Shown: positions 44,720 to 56,857 of the stretch, in pieces | How positions within the stretch are numbered: position 1 is the stretch's first letter | Layout of the letters: every line of letters begins with the position of its first letter | Assembly (NCBI RefSeq): GCF_002776525.5 | Contig: NC_045437.1 | Location: 134,387,979-134,451,978 of the forward strand | Source: Piliocolobus tephrosceles | Lineage: Eukaryota; Chordata; Mammalia; Primates; Cercopithecidae | DNA: 64,000 nt | Direction: 5' to 3' | The notes under the pieces: model-generated | Database searches by the model: none | What the model saw: only the letters and a program-made list of their open reading frames with translations | Told to the model about the DNA's origin: nothing | Made by a program: the position numbers and the translations under genes

Positions 44720-47700
44720 ACTGTGTTGGCTAAACTAGTTAAACTGTGACATCTTTCACTAGGATATCTTATATATATATTTGTGTCACCCACCATACTT
44801 AGCATATAACAATATACACACCACAAGCCCTCAAGAAACGATCCTGAATTAATTATATCTGATTCACATGAGCTATAAAATCACCATAACCATCATTTTG
44901 GAGTAATCTTCTCACTACACAACAAAAAGCTCTCTGCTGGCCATCCCATAAGAAAGAAGACGAACTCCTCACTCTTAAGCTAGTTTTTCTCCTGGAGCTG
45001 CAGGTCCAATAACACTTGTTGAGGAGTAAGTCAGGAAAAGAACTAAAACACTCAGTGGGATGATACCTTCCGCCATCACACTCTTTGCTTTCATGGGTAT
45101 CTCTAACAATCATCAATATGGTTGTGAATTTAAACAATGTTTCTACTCTTAAGCAATATGGAAGCCTCTGGAATATAAGCTTAATGAGAACTTGAACTTA
45201 AACACTAAATAATATTTAGCACATGATACATATGCAATAAATATTCATTAGGATTAAGATCTCAATATATTTTCCAACTTGGAAAAATTTCTATTTCTAG
45301 TCATACAAACTCAATCATTGGTTTTAAAAAATTACCCCCTCATGTTTATGCTGTGTCATAGTACTAGATGGAGCACTGCCTAGATCTCGAGTGTCTGGGT
45401 CCTGTTTTCTCCACTGCCACTAATTAACTGTAATACTGGACAAGTTATTTCAGCACTTGGCCTTTTCAGAGTCTTAATGGGTAAAAAGAAAGCTCATTTA
45501 CAGCTAGAAGCCTCCAGGAACTGTCTATAAATTATTTTGAGGGACTTTACAAATCAGACATGAATACAGATGATGATCCATCTTTTTTCCATAGTCAGGA
45601 ACATAGTAATACAGTTCAGTAAATGTGGGATGAAGGAATAAATGAATAAGTGGCCAGGACATGCAATCATTAAAGACCTTTATAATTCTAAGAATATGTA
45701 ATGATATAGCTATGCAAGCAATCAAGTAAATGTTTCAAACCTATCATTTGATGCCACTCTTCATCAATCTCAAATACCAAACTACATAGGAACAATGCCT
45801 TTGCAGTTTGTCAGTTGTGTAGCCAATAGAAAACATGGTTATGTTGTGGTCTTCATTCTCATGATGATCTTGAAGAATTTAAATTGTAAGTAGCTACAAT
45901 TCAGGTTTAATATCCAAGTAGTTAAAGATTTGCAAAAAGTGGATACAGATATAATGTAGTTGAACAAATGATACAGAAAATGCCACAGCAAATAGAGGCA
46001 CTAATAAAAAGTACATGTGGATTTGCATTCCAAATTATAGAGTACTGTTTCCCCACATGGCTTCTGTAAAACACTAATTCTGGGATATTATTAATTTTAA
46101 AAGTTTTCATGATTAAAATCTTTGGGATAGGATGCATCCTTTCAAATCCTCCTAGAGAGTCTCAAGGCACGTAAGTGTATCAAAGCTTTAATAATTCTTA
46201 CTTTGTTAAAACCTGTATTTCTCAAACTTGCTTGCCTACGAAGATCCAATTTTTATAGAAAATTTAAACCTTTACAATCAATCTTACCTATAATTCACTT
46301 TGGGAAACACTGTTATGTAACAAGAGGCATACAGAAAGCAGGGTACCTCTCTCTCCATGCCCAGCTGCATTAACTCCAATCAGGTTTAAACTGCAGTCTT
46401 TTTAATTGGGAAAAAAAAAAAGGAATCTCTGCTACACACTGAGCACTCTCCATTGTGCCTTGATTCTGACACCCCTGTGGGACCCTACATGAAGCAACCA
46501 GTTGATCTACATCTTCAAAACCTGGGAGCTGTAACCTTATTTGGAACCAAGAACTTTTCTCTAAATGAAATGCTTTAGAAGAGACTTCGACAGTCTCTTC
46601 CAGTACGAATGCTTCTCTACGGCCTTAGTTTCTTTGATGATTAAGGGTCAAGGGATCTCAGTGCTAAAAACAAACCACAGTAACTTCAAGGCTTATCATT
46701 AGCCTAATACCTCTTTCAATTATCTCACAGGCCATAGTGAAGCTCATACCCATTTAACCAGAGGCCATATGAGCAACATCAGAATCATGGCCAAATTTAA
46801 AACTGTAAACCAGTCTGGCTTCTATTCATTCACTGAGCAAGTATTTATGTAAAGCCTACTATTACATCCTGGGAATTACACTGAGAGCACTGCTAAATTC
46901 GGGGGAGTCAAAGAATACTAAACCAGTTTAAGGAAACCTTCCAGGAGCAGTTAAGTGGTGAGTGTGGCCACACTCAATAGAGAGATCACTTTAATGGCAA
47001 AGGCCAAGAAAGAACCCCCTGTGGGTTATCTTCCCTCCAACAAAGAGGCAACCAGAGTATTAGAAATGTTTTCAATGAGAGTTATGCGAATGACTTAATC
47101 TAAACCTGAATTCTTGTTTGCAATTCAACAACAACAACAACAATGTTAAATTCTTTTGCTGAGCAGATCAGAAAGCTGTTTGGGAAATCAGGGCCACTCA
47201 GGGTGCTGCTCAGATGGCTGCTCTCCTGTGGCCTCATTAGCTGACTCACAAGGTACACACTGGAGCAGTGCCCTAGATTCCCACACACCAACTCTGACAT
47301 TTATAAAGCACTTTCAGTCCTGACAAGATCAAAAACACAGCATTCTTTCAAATCTCATAACTCCCAAATATCCCTGGCTCGAGCTGAGAAAACTGAGAGT
47401 GATAAAGCACTTACTAGATTAAAAAAACAACAACAACAAACTAGGGAATTATGGGCTTGTCCTCTTCCCTCCTGCAGCATGAGGCATTCATTTGATTTTA
47501 ATTTGATTTTAGTAACACATTTTCCCCTTAGGAAACTCATTGCTTTACCTCCCAGACTGGACTCATTTGCAATGGCCATGGTCCTATGATGTTGGCAACT
47601 TTGCCAATAAACTGTGGTTTCCCTGTTAAACTGTGGGCCTCCAACCAAAACCTCCTATGGTTCTACTTTAATGTCAGTGTGAGACATCTTGACATTGTGT

Positions 47701-47894
47701 GTTGATGGCAGCCTTGCTCATTGCTACAGTGGGAGTGAAGAAAGATGTCAGCATGGTTACTGAAAGTATGTTCTGGGCTACAGCTTGCACAAAAATGATA
47801 GTTTCTGCTCCTCAGTTTTTCAAAATACCAACCATACCATTTTAAAAATAACGATTATATATGTCATTGATTGTGTACTTGTGTGTCATGCTCT
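44718..47894. other. No gene recognised; scattered old SINE/LINE2 pieces
   Basis: A sense MIR-like piece lies at about 45370-45540 (cactgccactaattaactg, gacaagttatttca). An antisense L2-like piece lies at about 46825-46910 (cattcactgagcaag, taaagcctactatta). Short (AAC)n runs occur at 47126-47141 and 47423-47441. Minus-strand frames of up to 97 codons show no domain. Confidence 0.5.
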
Positions 47895-49160
47895 ATTATA
47901 CTACTTTATTTACTTTTTTATTGTGTAAAAACTCACATAGCATTAAATTTACTGTTTTATGTATACAGTTCAGTAGTGTTAAATGTATTCACATTGTTGT
48001 GCAATAAATCTTTAGAACTTTTCATCTTGCAAAGTTGAAACTCTATGTCCATCAATCAATAATTCCTCCTCCCTGTCTCAGCCCTCAGCAATCATCTTTC
48101 TACTTTCTATGATTCTGACTATTTGAGATATTTCATATCTAAATGGAATTATGCAGTACTTTTTTGTCCTTTTGTGACTGGATTATTTTGCTTAGCATAA
48201 CATCCTCGACATTCATCCATATTGCAACACATGTGAGGATTTCCTTCCTGTTTTAAAGTTGCATAATATTCCACTGTATGTCTCTACTGCATTTTCTTAT
48301 CTATTCATCTGTTGACGGACATCTGGGTTGCTTTCACCTGTCAGCTCTTGTGAATAAAACTACAAAGAACATAGGTCTCTTTGAGATTCTGCTTTGGATT
48401 CTTTGCGATATATACTCAGAAGTGGGATTGCTGGATCATAACATGGTAATTAAATGTTTGGCTTTTTGAGGAGCCTCCATACTAGTTTGCATAATGGGTT
48501 CCAATTTCTCTTGTTGTCTGTGCTTTTGGTTTCATATTTAAGAAATCATCGCCAATTCCAATGTCCTGAACATTTTCTGCCATGTTTTCTTCTGAGAGGT
48601 TTATAGTTTTATATTTTTGATTTAGGTCTTTAATCCATTTTGAGTTAATTTTTGTAAATGCTGTAAGATAATGGTGACTTCATTCTTTTCCATGTGGATA
48701 TCCAGTTTTCCCAGCATCATCTATGGAAGAGGCTGTGCTTTCCCCTTCATGTAGTCTTGGCACACTTGTCAAAAATTATTTGCCCACATACGCAAGAGTT
48801 CATATCTAGCCTCTTTATTCTGTTCTATTCGTCTATGTATCTATCTGTCTTTATGCCAGTACCACGACATCTTGATTACTGCTGTTTTGCAGCATGTACT
48901 GAAGCAAGGAAGTGAAGGTCCTCTACCTCTATTCTTTTTCTAGATTGTTTTGGCTACTCAGGGTCTCTTGAGATTTCATGTATATTTTAGGACGTTTTCT
49001 CTTTCTGCAAAAAATTCCACTGGAATTTTGATAGAGATTGGACTGAGTCCACAGATCACTTTGTGTAGTATGAACATTTTAACAATATTAAGTCTTCCAA
49101 GCCATAAGTATGAGAAATACATGTATTTGTGTCTTTGATTTCTTCTATATAATACATTTT
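47895..49160 (-). mobile_element. L1M ORF2 3' half and 3' UTR fragment
   Basis: The antisense order is clear: tttattgtgtaaaaactcac, ttcacattgttgtgcaa, cttttgtgactggatta, attccactgtatgt, agaagtgggattgctggatc, taatccattttgagtt, cagcatcatctatggaa, gactgagtccacagatca, aagtcttccaagccat. The 5' part is truncated. Small plus-strand frames across it are artefacts. Confidence 0.88.
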
Positions 49161-50162
49161 TAACCAGGCCTTTAGTAGATTCCTAGAACATTAAAGGTAA
49201 AAGAAAATTTGTAGGTGATATACTCCTAAACTGAGGCCCAATGACCTAAAGTCCATGAGGCCCTAAGAGTGGACACAACTTTGTAAATATATATCTTCTC
49301 TGGGTGGGTGGCAAGATCTACAGAACTTATTAGTTGATGAGTCATTTATTTATTCAGCACTAAAGCACCAAATACATGTCTGACACTGGAAATGCTGCAG
49401 CAAAATTGAGAGAAAAGCCTGCCTTCGTGAAGTTTATAGATTTTTTTGTGAGTGAATGATCTATAAACACCCAAAATTATTGCTAATCTAATGCCATTAT
49501 TTTAAAAAGGAAGGAACCAAGGCAAGAAGTAGTTTGCCGAAGCAGAGAAAGCCAAGAGATGGAAGTCTGACTTGGAGTAGGAAGTCTCCAAACTGCTATC
49601 TCAATGTCTCTTTTTCCTTCTTCTGTACTGCTTCTACTATCATTACTAACAATGGAGTTTGAGGTTGGTGAGACAGCAACTTGCCTTTTAAGTCCCATTT
49701 CCTGAGAGGATGTAGGGCACTATGTAAAGGGTTTTGCATGCCTGATTGAATTTATTATTTCCCAGTTCTGTGAAGAAGATATTATTTTTTGTTCTTTAGT
49801 TGAAAACTGTCAGATGCCTGATTTGGGTCCAATAGCCAAAGCAAGGAAGTCAAGGACCTCTTTGGACCTCAACTTGCTCTTTTTTTGTAGAAGTGATTAA
49901 ACCAGATGAAGAAAAACAAGATAGCTTTATTTGAACTTTTTCTTCACTGAAATGGCAAGGTGCTCTAAAGCTAAGTGTTGAGAAATCTTCCAAGACCATG
50001 TACAGGCTCTACAGGCAGAAGGTTCAGATTCATGATGTTTTCTTCGCTGAAGTGGGAAGGTATGTGTGTAGGTGTGTGTGTCTATGTGTGTTTAGGGCTG
50101 GGGTTTTGCATACATGGCCTTATTTCTTCATGTCAAATAGATAGTTATTAAAATACCATTGA
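49161..50162. other. No gene recognised
   Basis: Unclassified DNA with a GT-rich patch at 50059-50093 and a possible antisense L2 scrap near 49330-49410. Confidence 0.45.
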
Positions 50163-50310
50163 GCTGAGTGTGTTGGCATGCACCTATATCCCAGTTCCTT
50201 GGAAGGCTAAGGTGAGTGGATCACTTGAGCCCATGAGTTTGAATCCAGTCTAGGCAACATAGCAAGATTCCATTTCTAAAATCAAATAACAATAATAATA
50301 AAATAAAAAC
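50163..50310 (+). mobile_element. Free left Alu monomer (FLAM-like)
   Basis: The run gctgagtgtgttggcatgca ... tcccagttccttggaaggc ... ggatcacttgagcccatgag ... aggcaacatagcaagattcc passes straight into an A/AAT-rich tail with no right arm. This is the structure of fossil Alu monomers. Confidence 0.78.
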
Positions 50311-51179
50311 CATCATTGGCTGGAAAGTACTGACTCTAAACACATCTATTATACTAAATGTGTCTCAAGTCCCTGAAATTTGAAGCACAGGAGACAACTC
50401 TGCCACACTTCAAATAAAGAAGGATGTTGTGAGAGATTTCCTTGCACTGTCCATATCAATCCAAGTAAGAAATTCTGTAGCACTCAATTCAATAACCAAC
50501 CAAGGGAAAAAACATTCTTTCACATGGAGGACCATGGTCCACACAGAGCCACTTTTAAGAGCGCTAGAGCAAAGGGCAAAGAGTGAGGATGCTGAAGTCA
50601 AGTTAAATACAAATCCCAGTCCAATTACTCATTCACTAAGTTACCAATCACTCTGTGCCTCAGATTCCTTCTCTACACAGCAGGGACCATAACAGTGCCT
50701 ATTTCATAAGACTGTTGGGATAATTAAGTGAATTAATAAAGGCAGAGTACCTAGCGTGGTGTCTCTCAATCTATTTTTATTTCCTATGTGAACATAAAGA
50801 ACAATCATCGATACACCATATTGCAAGGCCAAGTTTTTACTTGGACTTGCTCCAAGAACTCCTAGACTTCTTATCTAGGTCTGCACCTGCCCTTAGTGGA
50901 AAAGATCTTTTTTTAATGTCTCCTTTATTTCTTCTAGACATACATAGTGTCCTAAGAAAGAAAGAATAAACACAGTTCAGAGGCAGAAAAGAACAGACAG
51001 ATGTCTCAACATTAGAAATATCTAACTGAATTTTAAAGTTCCCACTATATTTACAAAGGGAATAGGATGAAGAGGAGCAGAGAGGAGCTTAGAGAAGTTA
51101 GGAGGCTAAGAAGTGAGAGCTAACATATTTGGGGTTAGAAAACAGGATAACCCCAGCTTCCTCCCTCCTCTGTGCTAAT
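50311..51179. other. No gene recognised; contains a sense MIR
   Basis: A MIR is recognisable at 50575-50770 (cactctgtgcctcagattcc, gactgttgggataattaag, gagtacctagcgtggt). The rest is unclassified. Confidence 0.55.
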
Positions 51180-51320
51180 TACATAAGTAGGTAAGGTAAT
51201 ATGTATGTTAATAAGCATAGTTTAATGATTCCATATGTACATAAATATCAAAACATCACATTGTACCCTATAAATATACACCATTATTTGTCAATTAAAA
51301 CATTTTTTTAATTGACAGTA
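51180..51320 (+). mobile_element. L1MB-type 3' UTR end
   Basis: The run ttaataagcatagtttaatg, attccatatgtacataaa, atcaaaacatcacattgtac, aaatatacaccattatttg, tcaattaaaac matches the L1M 3' terminus just before its A tail. It is strongly 5' truncated. Confidence 0.75.
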
Positions 51321-51799
51321 GGAAAAAGTAATAAATAGGACAAAATAATGAATCAAAGAGAAAGAGAATCTGAGAGAGATAAAAATCAGCATGCCCAAGT
51401 AAATAGGCACAAAAATCATATGTAATTAAGATTTGTAAGCAAGAGAACAAATACAAGCCACAATTTCTGATGACTCTTGGCTTATTCATTGAACAATATG
51501 GTGCTTCATCCTTTTGCTTGTTTTTTAATTATTTTCTACTCTCCCTTTGTTATTAATCACTTTTACTTCTCTGGCTCTCTTTCAACCCTAATACTGCTAG
51601 CTATAAAGTCTAAGTTGTTTAGCCAAAAAAAAAGAGGAAAACTATTCAATTCTAAATAGTTAATGGAGACTTAATATGTGGGAACAAGGAGTAATTCAAC
51701 ATATGTTTTTTAAAAAAATTAACCAAGAGAGTCCTATGAATTAGGTAAGAAATATTTTTAATTATTTATATTTGTTTCAAACTAATCAGTGAGGGCTGG
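51321..51799. other. No gene recognised
   Basis: AT-rich spacer between two L1M fragments. Confidence 0.5.
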
Positions 51800-52230
51800 G
51801 AAATGCATGTCCTCATTCACTGTAAGTGGCAGTGCCAATGGAACATTATTTCTGGAGGGCAATATAGCAGTGTACATCAAAAGGCTAAAAAAAGGGTTCT
51901 ATACTCTTTGACCCTTCCATGGCACTTTTATGGCAAATTTTCTAAGGGAATCATTAAGAATATATGCAAAGATTTATTTACAATAAGGTTTCAAATGCTT
52001 TATTTTTATATTGGACAATTAAAAACAACATAAATATCTGACAATAGGAGATTATTTAAATAAGTAATGGCCATTAAGAAGCATTTACCGGGAGAGTGAT
52101 TAACAGTATAAAGATGTTCATAATATTAATAAACTAAGTGCAAAGGCAGATTATGGAGAACTGCATAGTCCATACATCATTTTAATTTTAAAAATTGTGG
52201 AAAGCGCCTTCTTTGATAAATGTAAAGTGT
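51800..52230 (+). mobile_element. L1M (L1ME-type) ORF2 end and 3' UTR fragment
   Basis: Order: gtaagtggcagtgccaatgg, tctggagggcaatatagcag, ctctttgacccttccatgg, aatcattaagaatatatgc, tatctgacaataggagatta, aaattgtggaaa. This is the sense L1ME 3' region. Confidence 0.72.
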
Positions 52231-53479
52231 GTGGATGAGTTAAGTATAAGAAACAATTCTAGCCATAGTTCAGTGTGCTAAGGTAGGTTTTATTTCCAAA
52301 GAACTAAAATATGTGTTGGATTCCTAATTATATCTAGTATTTTAAGATACAATCTTTAATAATAGATTTCTAGAATTTAGTACACATTATTTATGTTTGT
52401 TCTTTTCTCTCATTATATAATACAAGTGTTGGCTGGCTTAAAGCCAAATATCCACTAGTGTTGAAAGACAAAGTCACATCTCCAACTTTATTGATCTCCA
52501 AACTTCCTTTCCAAATCATATTAAAATCATAACCAATATGGTATATCATTAGTAGCAACACTTTTGTCTTTTTTTCCTTCATTTTTATAAAAGGCAGACC
52601 AAATATCTTTAACATTAAACAGTTGCACAAATTCTGATGTGCAAAGATTGTGATACTGACTAGGTTAATCAGTTGACTGGCAAACAACACGATAATACTA
52701 TGGTCTGAAATATCTATCCTCCAACTGATATGTAAGACTGCATTTGGTATGTTAAAGGTAGTTTGGGGTCTTAGGAATAACGTCCAAGTACAAGATGAAA
52801 ATTGAATAACAAAGTCAAGAATCCTCCCTTTATATGGGCATACTAGCCAGGGTCCTTCAATTATTTTAACAGATGGAATTTAATAATAGAGAAACGGGTC
52901 AAGAGATATATAACTGGACAGGCCAAGGGGAACATTGAGATATCACAGAGGTAGCAACCCAATAAAGTGGCTACAGCCCCTAGGTCTGGGAAAATAAGGG
53001 ATGAAGTTGGAATTATCAGAACTAAGAATCTCCAAGAAAGCCCCAAAGGATCTGGGATCTAGATTTTAGAAAAAGGGCCCTCCATGGCTGATGCGGGTGC
53101 CTTCAGAGGTTGGGTGAGGTCCTGCCAAGCTGAAACCTGCATCCCTCAGGATCGGGTGGCATGAGTTTCATTCTGGGAGTGTGGGAATAAGATGGAAACT
53201 GACACCAATACATAACAGGAATCAACCGCTGCTTCTGGTGGTAGGGCCCTTGATGAGGCACAGTTGATAGGACAATAAGCAAAGACAAAATAGCCATTCC
53301 CTTTGCCAGCCTATCATCTTTCAGTTTTTCTCTTGCTTGCCCAGTAAGCAGGACCTATTAAGGAACCACGGACAGACTAGGAGATGGTTTACCCAATCGC
53401 GGCCACAGCATCATAAAGCAAAGTACGGAAGACCAGGTTTGGGTTAGGAGTGACAACAGCCTAACAAAAACCCTATATG
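52231..53479. other. No gene recognised; possible unclassified old repeat
   Basis: About 52855-53340 begins agccagggtccttcaatt and is GC-richer than its surroundings, in the style of an ancient interspersed repeat. I cannot name it. The remainder is AT-rich. Confidence 0.4.
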
Positions 53480-53660
53480 TATCCATGCGCATATAAACAA
53501 ATCAAAGCGCATATACATTAACATGTTAATAGTGGTTATTACTGGAGAGTGAGAGATCATTATGAATGATTTAATCTCCTGGCACTTTCTTGCATTTTCC
53601 AATTCTTCATTCACAAAAAATAACTCATTATAATTTTCTAACATTATACAAAAAAGCTAA
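53480..53660 (+). mobile_element. L1ME-type 3' terminal fragment
   Basis: The run aacatgttaatagtggttat, tactggagagtgagagatca, ctttcttgcattttcc, attcattcacaaaaaataa-type wording follows the last part of L1ME 3' UTRs. Confidence 0.6.
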
Positions 53661-54111
53661 CTTCTGAGTAAAAGAATGTTAAATGATATCATCTAATATT
53701 TAGATGTGAAAGTCTGTGGTATATTTGTAGGAATTTTTAGAATAAAATTTCTCATTGACACTAATTTCTCTAGTGGCATCAAGAATAAAAGGCAAACACC
53801 TGTTTACCCAGCTAAACAATGATTAATGGGAAGCATATGGAAGCATACTGTAAGAATAGTCTTCTCTCTTTGAACATAGTAATGGTTTTGTGAAATAGTC
53901 TAGCACAGGGTTTAAATCAGGTTATTCGATCAAACCAGATACTAATCAACTAGTTAATAATTTTGACAACACCATTTACAATGGAAACAGAGTAAAATTA
54001 TTGTTAGAGAAATAAATACATCCTAAAGAACATAAAAATTTGACAATAATGGATATTTTCTTAGTCTGTTTCTGTGATTTATTTCTGTGTTTCCCATAAC
54101 TTGATGACTAT
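53661..54111. other. No gene recognised
   Basis: Unclassified AT-rich DNA. Confidence 0.5.
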
Positions 54112-54136
54112 ATTCATCATCATCATCATCATCACC
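54112..54136. repeat. (ATC)n microsatellite
   Basis: About eight ATC units. Confidence 0.95.
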
Positions 54137-54149
54137 AATGCCACAGCTA

Positions 54150-54330
54150 TTATTTACTGAGCCTTATTATACTATGTGTTCAATATGTATTATATACTTA
54201 CCTGGCTTTATTCATCACAATAATCCTATAGTTCTTATGTTATAATTCCTATTTTTGCTATTAGGAAACTGAGCCATAAAAGGTTCAAGTATTTTCCCCA
54301 GGATCATACAAACAGTAAAAGCAGCACCAG
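54150..54330 (-). mobile_element. MIR SINE
   Basis: The segment tattcatcacaataatccta ... tattaggaaactgagccata ... aagtattttccccaggatca ... agcagcaccaggac is the antisense MIR core with its 5' side. Confidence 0.78.
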
Positions 54331-54684
54331 GACTTTACAGGAACTTCACTTCTTCAGGGTTTTATATCATTATATTACAATACTATATCATAGTATTAAT
54401 CAATTTAAGGTATTATATTAGTAGTCAATTATATTAAAATATTAATTAGCTTAAGGTGTATTAATCAATTCAAATTCTAATTATTGGTTTTATTATTTCT
54501 GTTACTTAATCTGTAGCTTATCTATGCAAAATACCTTAAATTCCTAGAATAGAATATAACATATTTGACTATTTTTCTCTCCACCCAATGTGTATCATTT
54601 AAATCATAACATGCCTAGTAATTTTTCAACAATAATAAAAGTAGCAGAGTTCCACATATTAAATATACCTTTTTACACAGTATT

Positions 54685-55000
54685 TTTTCCTTTCTTTTTT
54701 CTTTTTCTTTTTTGGAGACAGGGTCTGGCTCTGTCTCTCAGGCTGGTGTGCAGTGGAGTGATCTCCGCTCACTGCAACCTCTGCCTCCCAGGCCCAAGAG
54801 ATCCTCCAACCTCAGCCTCTCACATTCCTGGGGTTACAAGTGTATACCACCATGCTCAGCTAATTTTTGTATTTTTTTTGTGGTAGACGTGGGATTTTGC
54901 CATGTTGCCCCGGCTGGCCTTGAACTTAAGGGCTCAAGTGATCTTCCCACCTCATCATCCCAAAGTGCTGGGATTACAGGCATGAGCCACAGCACCCAGC
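54685..55000 (-). mobile_element. AluJ-like element with perfect 16-bp TSD
   Basis: An antisense dimeric Alu with old-type changes (gggctcaagtgatcttccc, ggcctcaccatcc-type decay). It is bracketed by identical 16-bp repeats, ctttttacacagtatt, at 54669-54684 and 55001-55016. Confidence 0.94.
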
Positions 55001-55115
55001 CTTTTTACACAGTATTAAATGCCCAAATAATTTACTTCTAATGACAGAGTTTATTTAAAAATTTAAATTTTACAATGCTCAGGGGAAGGTCTGTCTTTAT
55101 TTTGTATGACCTCAC

Positions 55116-55279
55116 CTGCAATTGAAAGTATCTCTGTTCTTTTAACTTTTTGATACAAGTGGTTTCTTGAAGCTGCAGGCCGGGACTTGATGTCAACAAC
55201 ATGAGGGCTGCCATTCATGCAGCCATCAGAATCAACCTCTGAACTCATTTCCGTGGAACCTATTCGTGAACTTGAAAAT
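55116..55279 (-). CDS. Candidate internal coding exon, gene not recognised
   Basis: On the minus strand a 164-bp block is bounded by an acceptor (tgcatgtgtgtag, ending at 55280) and a strong donor (tgcag then GTGAGG, starting at 55115). The frame enters in phase 2, stays open for 54 codons and leaves in phase 1. The peptide is Ser/Arg-rich and acidic early (SSRIGSTEMSSEVDSDG) and basic late (NHLYQKVKRTE). No transmembrane or enzymatic motif is visible. Three CpGs survive in an otherwise CpG-poor region. It lies just past an AluJ. I see no second exon of the same gene in the window, so a host gene would have very long introns. What is seen: splice-like borders and open frame. What is inferred: that it is used. 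A chance open frame is the alternative. Confidence 0.45.
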
Positions 55280-56044
55280 CTACACACATGCATAAGGCTC
55301 CAGAAAAGCATTCTTGATGAATCAGAGTCGGTACAGTGGATGACATTTTTTAATTGTTCAAATCAAAGACTGAAGTTCCATCTCTCTGAGTGGGTGGCCA
55401 GACCTGCACTGACAGGAGCAGACATTCTGGTATTGGCCTTTGGGTCAAAGGAGAATCCTGTAACAAGACGTGGAAGCTAGGCCTCACACTGTTAATCCAG
55501 GGCACACCATACTCTCTCACCTAGCTGTCCTCTAATGAGTCTGGCCCATAAGGAGGGTAGGCATGGTAGGACATATGAGGTGTGCAGAAGGAATGTGCTT
55601 TCTGCCACACAGAGGCCAGGAGAAAGGCAAGCATCTTTTGCAGGTTACTAAACTGAAGATACATAAACTAGCTTGTGAGCTACATTATCTATTATCTCAA
55701 AATAACAAAGAAACTTGCACAAAAGAATGAAGTCTAGTTTAATTGCTCAAATATAGACTTGGCTACACCACAGGGCAAGCAGGGAAAAGGCACGTGTTCC
55801 TGTATGAATGGAAATTAAGAGGAGAGTAAGCAGGGTGGGAACAACAGTGACTTGAGAAAGTCTTAGATAAAGAATCTGGAAGCACAGGAGTTCAGCTGCT
55901 CTTCTTCAGAATCATGTTTGAAGAATTAGCCTTTGACTATATGAAGAAAACCAGTTGATTGTGTTGATTAGTTTGTGTTAGATAGTGATCAGCAAAGTAC
56001 TGCATGACAGCTAAAAATGATCTTCACAATTTTAAGTGGTTAAA
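55280..56044. other. No gene recognised
   Basis: Upstream flank of the candidate exon. Moderately GC-richer at 55320-55620 with no repeat recognised. Confidence 0.45.
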
Positions 56045-56260
56045 ACAGTGAAAATAATATTTTGTGACATGTAGAAGTTAGATGAAATTAAAATTTCAAT
56101 GTCCATAAATCACATTTTATTGGAACCCAGCCAGACTTATTAGTTTACATATGGTCTACTGTTGCTTTTACAATGACAGAGTAGTTGCTACACAGACCAC
56201 ATGGCCACAAAGTCTAAAATATATACACCTGGCTTCTTACAGCAGTTCATCCACTCCTGT
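56045..56260. mobile_element. hAT-type DNA-transposon fossil
   Basis: The order ttcaatgtccataaatcaca, ttattggaacccagccag, gacagagtagttgctacaca, gaccacatggccacaaagtc, taaaatatatacacctggc, with an end like cactcctg, matches a hAT element whose full inverted repeat is of the CAGGGGTCGGCAAACT type. The subfamily is not assigned. Confidence 0.65.
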
Positions 56261-56306
56261 GTTAACAGAACCAGCAGAATGCCTTTGTACATATGTGCCT
56301 ATTATT

Positions 56307-56786
56307 TTTTCTTTAGATTTTTTTACTGACACATAATATTTATACATATTTATGGGATACATGGGATATTTTGTTACATGCATAGAATGTGTAATAATCA
56401 AGTCAGGGTACTTAGGGCATCCATCACCATCACACTGAGAATTTATCATTTCTTTGTATTGTAGAACAATTAAAGTTCTCCCTTCTAGTTATTTTGAAAC
56501 GTATAATACATTGTTAAGTAGTCACCCTACTCTGCTGTCAAACGTTAGAACTTATTCCTTCAATCTGTGTTTGTGTCCATTAACTTACCTCTCTTCATTC
56601 CCCTCCTGCACCCCCACACCCTTCCCAGCCGTTGGTATCTATCATTCTACTCTTTATCACCCTGAGATCAACTTTTTTTAGTTCTTACACGTGAGTGAGA
56701 ACACATGATATTTGTCTTTCTGTATCTGGCATATTTCACTTAACATAACAATTACCAGTTCTACTCAATAAAGAAAATGTGGTGTA

Positions 56787-56819
<33 letters not shown>

Positions 56820-56845
56820 ACATGTACTGGAATACTATTTTGTGT
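56307..56845 (-). mobile_element. L1 3' end with inverted 5' segment
   Basis: From 56307 to about 56757 the plus strand is antisense L1 3' UTR and ORF2 end (ttgttacatgcatagaatgt, agtcaccctactctgctg, tcattctactctttatcacc, gtgagaacacatgatatttg, atttcacttaacataac). At about 56762 orientation flips: ataaagaaaatgtggtgtat ... ggaatactattt is sense L1 from just upstream. A (TG)n run at 56786-56819 replaces the usual TATACACA stretch. An imperfect TSD (gtgcctattatt at 56295-56306, gtgtccattatt at 56846-56857) encloses both parts. Confidence 0.8.
56786..56819. repeat. (TG)n microsatellite inside the inverted L1 segment
   Basis: A pure TG run grown from the tatatatacaca region of the L1. Confidence 0.93.
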
Positions 56846-56857
56846 GTGTCCATTATT

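Noticed and set aside
47355..47648. 97-codon minus-strand frame
   Set aside because: It includes an (AAC)n tract, with no domain and no splice signals of quality.
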